Below are positions 63,900-64,000 of a DNA stretch of 64,000 bases, one piece after another. Numbering within the stretch: position 1 is the stretch's first letter; every line of letters starts with the position of its first letter. The notes under the pieces were generated by a model that did not search any database, was not told the DNA's origin, and saw only the letters and a list, made by a program, of their open reading frames with translations. The stretch lies in contig JALHNJ010000008.1 of the NCBI GenBank assembly GCA_022843585.1, forward strand, positions 123,577 through 187,576, given 5' to 3'. Origin of the DNA: Chitinophagaceae bacterium (lineage in GTDB: Bacteria; Bacteroidota; Bacteroidia; Chitinophagales; Chitinophagaceae). A program made the translations under genes and the position numbers.

Positions 63900-64000
63900 T
63901 ATGGCAGCTACCTACTCTCCCGCATTGTGGTGCAGTACCATCGGCCATGAGGGGCTTAACTTCTCTGTTCGGTATGGGAAGAGGTGAACACCCTCGGCAA
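63900..64000 (-). rRNA. rrf: 5S rRNA, 3' part (5' end beyond window)
   Basis: Minus strand reads CCATACCGAACAGAGAAGTT, then TTAAGCCCCTCATGG and GGGAGAGTAGGTAGCTGCC, standard 5S rRNA. Roughly the first 15-20 bases fall outside the window. The 3' end is placed near 63900 by the closing stem; exact ends are uncertain by a few bases. 23S and 16S should follow beyond the edge. Confidence 0.95.

Noticed and set aside
1..64000. CRISPR arrays, prophage genes, transposases or integrases
   Set aside because: No spaced direct repeats and no such coding sequences were found on either strand.

Overview
The window reads as chromosomal DNA of a member of the Bacteroidota, most likely family Chitinophagaceae. 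The evidence is AT-rich DNA, almost no Shine-Dalgarno sites, many copies of the Bacteroidota -7 promoter box TANNTTTG, type IX secretion genes (a PorV/PorQ-family barrel and the N-terminus of a PorU2-like sortase), DUF3570/DUF4266/DUF6263 proteins, a CcmBCD cassette and many secreted M14, DUF1080 and Gfo/Idh/MocA proteins. No phage, insertion sequence or CRISPR array is visible. The species placement is inference from gene content.

Layout. 1-3.3 kb: porV-like and porU2-like genes, divergent from tyrS. 3.3-9.4 kb: SGNH hydrolase, then a cyanophycin locus (cyanophycinase-like gene, Tat-signal class V aminotransferase, divergent cphA). 9.5-15.9 kb: tRNA-Gln and a tight six-gene nucleotide-sugar operon (DegT, Ugd, Uxs, TviB-like, RmlC, RmlD), divergent from the Kdo transferase waaA. 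17-23 kb: conserved unknown, tdk, DUF6263 lipoprotein, ccmB-ccmC-ccmD, glutamate dehydrogenase. 23-32 kb: HsdR_N-like nuclease-fold protein, AMP nucleosidase, a tandem-ATPase peptide ABC protein, a giant TraB/GumN protein, queA with a structured leader. 32-36.8 kb: a lone TonB-plug-like protein, a CarbopepD_reg-like protein whose start codon lies in a perfect hairpin, and a compact thioredoxin-ApbE-DUF4266-DUF3570 operon. 36.8-43.6 kb: lysC and a four-gene oxidative sugar module (FAD oxidoreductase, TIM-barrel isomerase, Gfo/Idh/MocA, Ldh-type). 43.7-56.9 kb: ssb, M14 peptidases, mnmA, an RsmB-like methyltransferase, sucAB, rpsT. 57-63.7 kb: two MFS transporters, a second Gfo/Idh/MocA plus DUF1080 module, and an alpha/beta hydrolase lacking its nucleophile. 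The end of the window holds the 3' part of a 5S rRNA gene on the minus strand, so an rRNA operon lies beyond.

The most noteworthy items are: the ApbE operon, whose DUF3570 protein carries an SGAS motif resembling an ApbE flavinylation site; a dispersed intergenic repeat (core TTGCGTCGCAC) with four copies, two of them inverted around the cyanophycinase/aminotransferase pair; the folded queA leader; the start-codon hairpin at 33.8 kb; two promoters placed so that transcripts should be leaderless; and a ccmB gene whose homologous N-terminus extends upstream of any ordinary start codon.
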